Assembly: GCF_020283565.1 (NCBI RefSeq)
Contig: NC_060060.1
Location: 71,223,257-71,287,256, forward strand
Origin: Trifolium pratense
Taxonomy: Eukaryota > Streptophyta > Magnoliopsida > Fabales > Fabaceae
Length of the DNA stretch: 64,000 bases
Direction of reading: 5' to 3'
Shown: positions 62,198 through 64,000 of the stretch, in pieces
Layout: the number at the start of each line of letters is the position of its first letter
Position numbering within the stretch: position 1 is the stretch's first letter
Program-made: the position numbers and the translations under genes
The notes under the pieces: model-generated
The model's input: the letters and a program-made list of their open reading frames with translations, nothing else
Told to the model about the DNA's origin: nothing
Databases searched by the model: none

Positions 62198-63712
62198 TTA
62201 TCTCACATCCTTTGCCACATCCTCTAACACATCCACCTTGAAACATTCAGGTACCACTCCACAAAACTTTGTTGCTTCAAACACCTTGAAGCATACTTGT
62301 TCATTGTCTAGACGAAACATGAGCTCACCCATCTTAACGTCAATTAGAGCCCTTCCGGTGGCTAAGAATGGTCTTCCCAACAAGAGAGGAACTTCAGCGT
62401 CCTCCTCCATATTTAGAATCACGAAATCAGCCTGGAATACAAATTCAGCACATCTTACCAAAACATCTTGTAAAATTCCATGTGGGTAGGTAATTGACCG
62501 GTCGGCAAGAGATAATTGCATCTTTGTCGGTTTAGCCACGGCACCCGGGATGCGCTTCATCATAGACAAGGGCATCAAATTGATGCTTGCACCCAAGTCA
62601 CATAAAGCTCTCCTAACATGTAAGTTTCCAATAGAGCATGGAATGGTGAAACTTCCCGGATCCTTCTTCTTTTGGGGAAGCTTCTTTTGAATTATTGCAC
62701 TGCACTCTTCGGTCATGTCTTCCGTCTCATCATCAAGAGGTTTTCGCTTCTTTGTCAAAAGCTCCTTCATAAATTTCGCATATATAGGCATTTGTTCCAA
62801 AGCCTCTGCAAAAGGAATATTCGCTTGGAGACTATGGAGCATTTTCATGAAATTTTTGAAGTGTTGATGATCTTTCTCCTTGGCCTTCTTCTTTCGCGGA
62901 TACGGTAACTTGGCATGGAATGAAGTGTTTTGTCCTTTGTTGCCATCCTTCTCTTCTAAGCTTTGACCTTTCTTCAAAGTGTGATTCTTTTCAACTAACT
63001 TCTCATCACTCTCTTTTTGAATTTTTTTCTCTCTTTCATTTTCGACTACTTCTTCTATCTCACCTTCAATCTCATTTTCTACTACACATTCTTTTTCAAC
63101 TTCACCCTCATTCTCATTTTTTTCATCTCTCTTTTCTTTCACTCCATCTTCACTCGACTCACTTTTCTTCTTTGTCATAACCTCGGGTGAAGGAACCACT
63201 CTACTTCTCAAATTGATCGCATTGCAGCTTTCATGACCAGAATTATCTTTTGTAGAACCTTCAAAGCCATTATTTTGAGTACCCAAGAATTGCCTTGACA
63301 ATTGACCCATTTGAGTTTCTAGGTTCTTGATTGAAGCTTCATGATTCTTGTTAGCAATGTCTTGGTTAGCTTTCATTTGGTCTTGGCTAATCTTCATTGC
63401 TTCAAAATTTCCTTGAGTCACCTTGATAGCTAAGATAAGACTATCTTCAAAAGAATCTACAAGGTGATCTTCCGACTGTTGCTCTTGAGGAATTTCTTTA
63501 TTTTGAATTAAACATGAATTAGTTCCATAAGAAAAGTTCATGTGATTCTTCCCTCCAAGATTATAGGCATTGAAATATGGATTGTTTTGCTTCCCATTCC
63601 ACATGTAGCTCATCTGCTCTTGGGCTGCTAATTGTGTGGTAATAATTTGTAGTAGAGCATTCATTAACTTGTAACTTGTTAAAAGTTCGTTTTGATTGTC
63701 TAATTCAAGCAT
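62198..63712 (-). CDS. Athila-type gag C-terminus plus aspartic protease, 504 aa
   Basis: An open frame starting 175 bp downstream of the primer site. The capsid domain expected at the N-terminus is absent; the frame starts in the linker region (MLELDNQNELLTSYKLMNAL). It continues through a strongly Glu/Lys-rich segment (residues about 180-265) and a conserved LPYPRKKK...FMKMLHSLQANIPFAEAL block, then a protease with ALCDLGASINLMP near 375-390 and PLLLGRPFLATGRALIDV near 440-460. No zinc knuckle is seen. It stops at TAA and reading would continue in phase into the pre-RT remnant. Coding potential is retained, but without capsid it is probably defective. Confidence 0.75.
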   Translation of the reverse strand: MLELDNQNELLTSYKLMNALLQIITTQLAAQEQMSYMWNGKQNNPYFNAYNLGGKNHMNFSYGTNSCLIQNKEIPQEQQSEDHLVDSFEDSLILAIKVTQGNFEAMKISQDQMKANQDIANKNHEASIKNLETQMGQLSRQFLGTQNNGFEGSTKDNSGHESCNAINLRSRVVPSPEVMTKKKSESSEDGVKEKRDEKNENEGEVEKECVVENEIEGEIEEVVENEREKKIQKESDEKLVEKNHTLKKGQSLEEKDGNKGQNTSFHAKLPYPRKKKAKEKDHQHFKNFMKMLHSLQANIPFAEALEQMPIYAKFMKELLTKKRKPLDDETEDMTEECSAIIQKKLPQKKKDPGSFTIPCSIGNLHVRRALCDLGASINLMPLSMMKRIPGAVAKPTKMQLSLADRSITYPHGILQDVLVRCAEFVFQADFVILNMEEDAEVPLLLGRPFLATGRALIDVKMGELMFRLDNEQVCFKVFEATKFCGVVPECFKVDVLEDVAKDVR

Positions 63713-63887
63713 GACTTCCTGCCTGGTCTAAACAAAACAAAGAAAATACCTTAGTAGCACTTGCACTAAACAATAGTGAAAACGAAATTTAAAATGAAAC
63801 TTATTTTTGTATTTTTTTTTATAAACAAAACAAAACTAAAATAGTGAACTAAGTATGGTCCAATTGCCTTGTTGAATCAATCAACAT

Positions 63888-63905
63888 TCCCCGGCAACGG
63901 CGCCA
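63888..63905 (-). promoter_or_regulatory. Primer-binding site of the outer Athila element, tRNA-Asp type
   Basis: Same 18-nt sequence as at 57068-57085, seven bases from the LTR start at 63913. Confidence 0.92.
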
Positions 63906-63912
63906 AAATACT

Positions 63913-64000
63913 TGATGAATAATTTGCAAGTATACAATTAGCCGTCAAGTAGTATAAAAATCGTTCTTTCCACAAGGATTGTTGTAATTCAAACACAAGT
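63913..64000 (-). repeat. 5' LTR of the outer Athila element, first 88 bp only
   Basis: Matches 48613-48700 with one difference (GGG versus AGG near 63975); continues beyond the window. Confidence 0.9.

Overview
This is a plant nuclear window, very AT-rich and built mostly of nested transposable elements. No bacterial-style operons, CRISPR arrays, rRNA or tRNA genes are visible. The host looks like a dicot and probably a papilionoid legume. That is an inference from the element families and the BURP-type gene, not a proof.

The one recognisable host gene lies on the + strand from about 21.2 to 36.4 kb. It encodes a secreted BURP-domain protein whose N-terminal half is an array of about 15 near-identical YLDGWLKD repeats. 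This layout (signal peptide, repeated short aromatic peptide in hydrophilic spacers, BURP domain with the copper-binding CH ladder) is that of precursor/cyclase proteins for burpitides, the plant side-chain-cross-linked cyclic peptides. Removing two retroelement insertions at their target-site duplications (TSDs) leaves a 1,767-base reading frame (589 codons with the stop) that is open except for one nonsense codon. In this haplotype the gene is a pseudogene with three lesions: a 2.4-kb solo LTR in the first repeat, a C-to-T stop in repeat 8, and a young 8.65-kb LTR element in the third CH motif.

1-12.8 kb: a Helitron 3' end, a small inverted-repeat element, a decayed Ty1/copia element with its 3' LTR lying in a SIRE-like copia, and a non-coding retroelement tail carrying a hAT element (8-bp TSD). 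12.8-18.6 kb: a copia with 125-bp LTR, split by a non-autonomous CACTA element and then truncated by a second CACTA that carries an Ulp1-like peptidase remnant. 18.6-21.2 kb: a Pack-MULE (9-bp TSD) that captured the 5' coding end of an SBP-box/SPL gene, with a smaller MITE inside the captured exon, all within a cluster of MITE fragments.

36.4-48.1 kb: fold-back MITEs between TA arrays, then a second hAT copy in opposite orientation, split by an 8.7-kb non-coding Ty3-type element (minus strand) whose LTRs look identical. 48.6 kb to the end: a minus-strand Athila-type Ty3 element with tRNA-Asp primer site, whose 5' LTR runs off the window. It contains a second, younger Athila-type element with an intact 869-codon gag-protease frame but no reverse transcriptase, and a 1.7-kb inverted-repeat element holding six 30-nt hairpin units. 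Nesting order gives a relative history: hosts and Athila shell first, inner elements later, the two non-coding Ty3 elements at 27.6 and 38.5 kb most recent.
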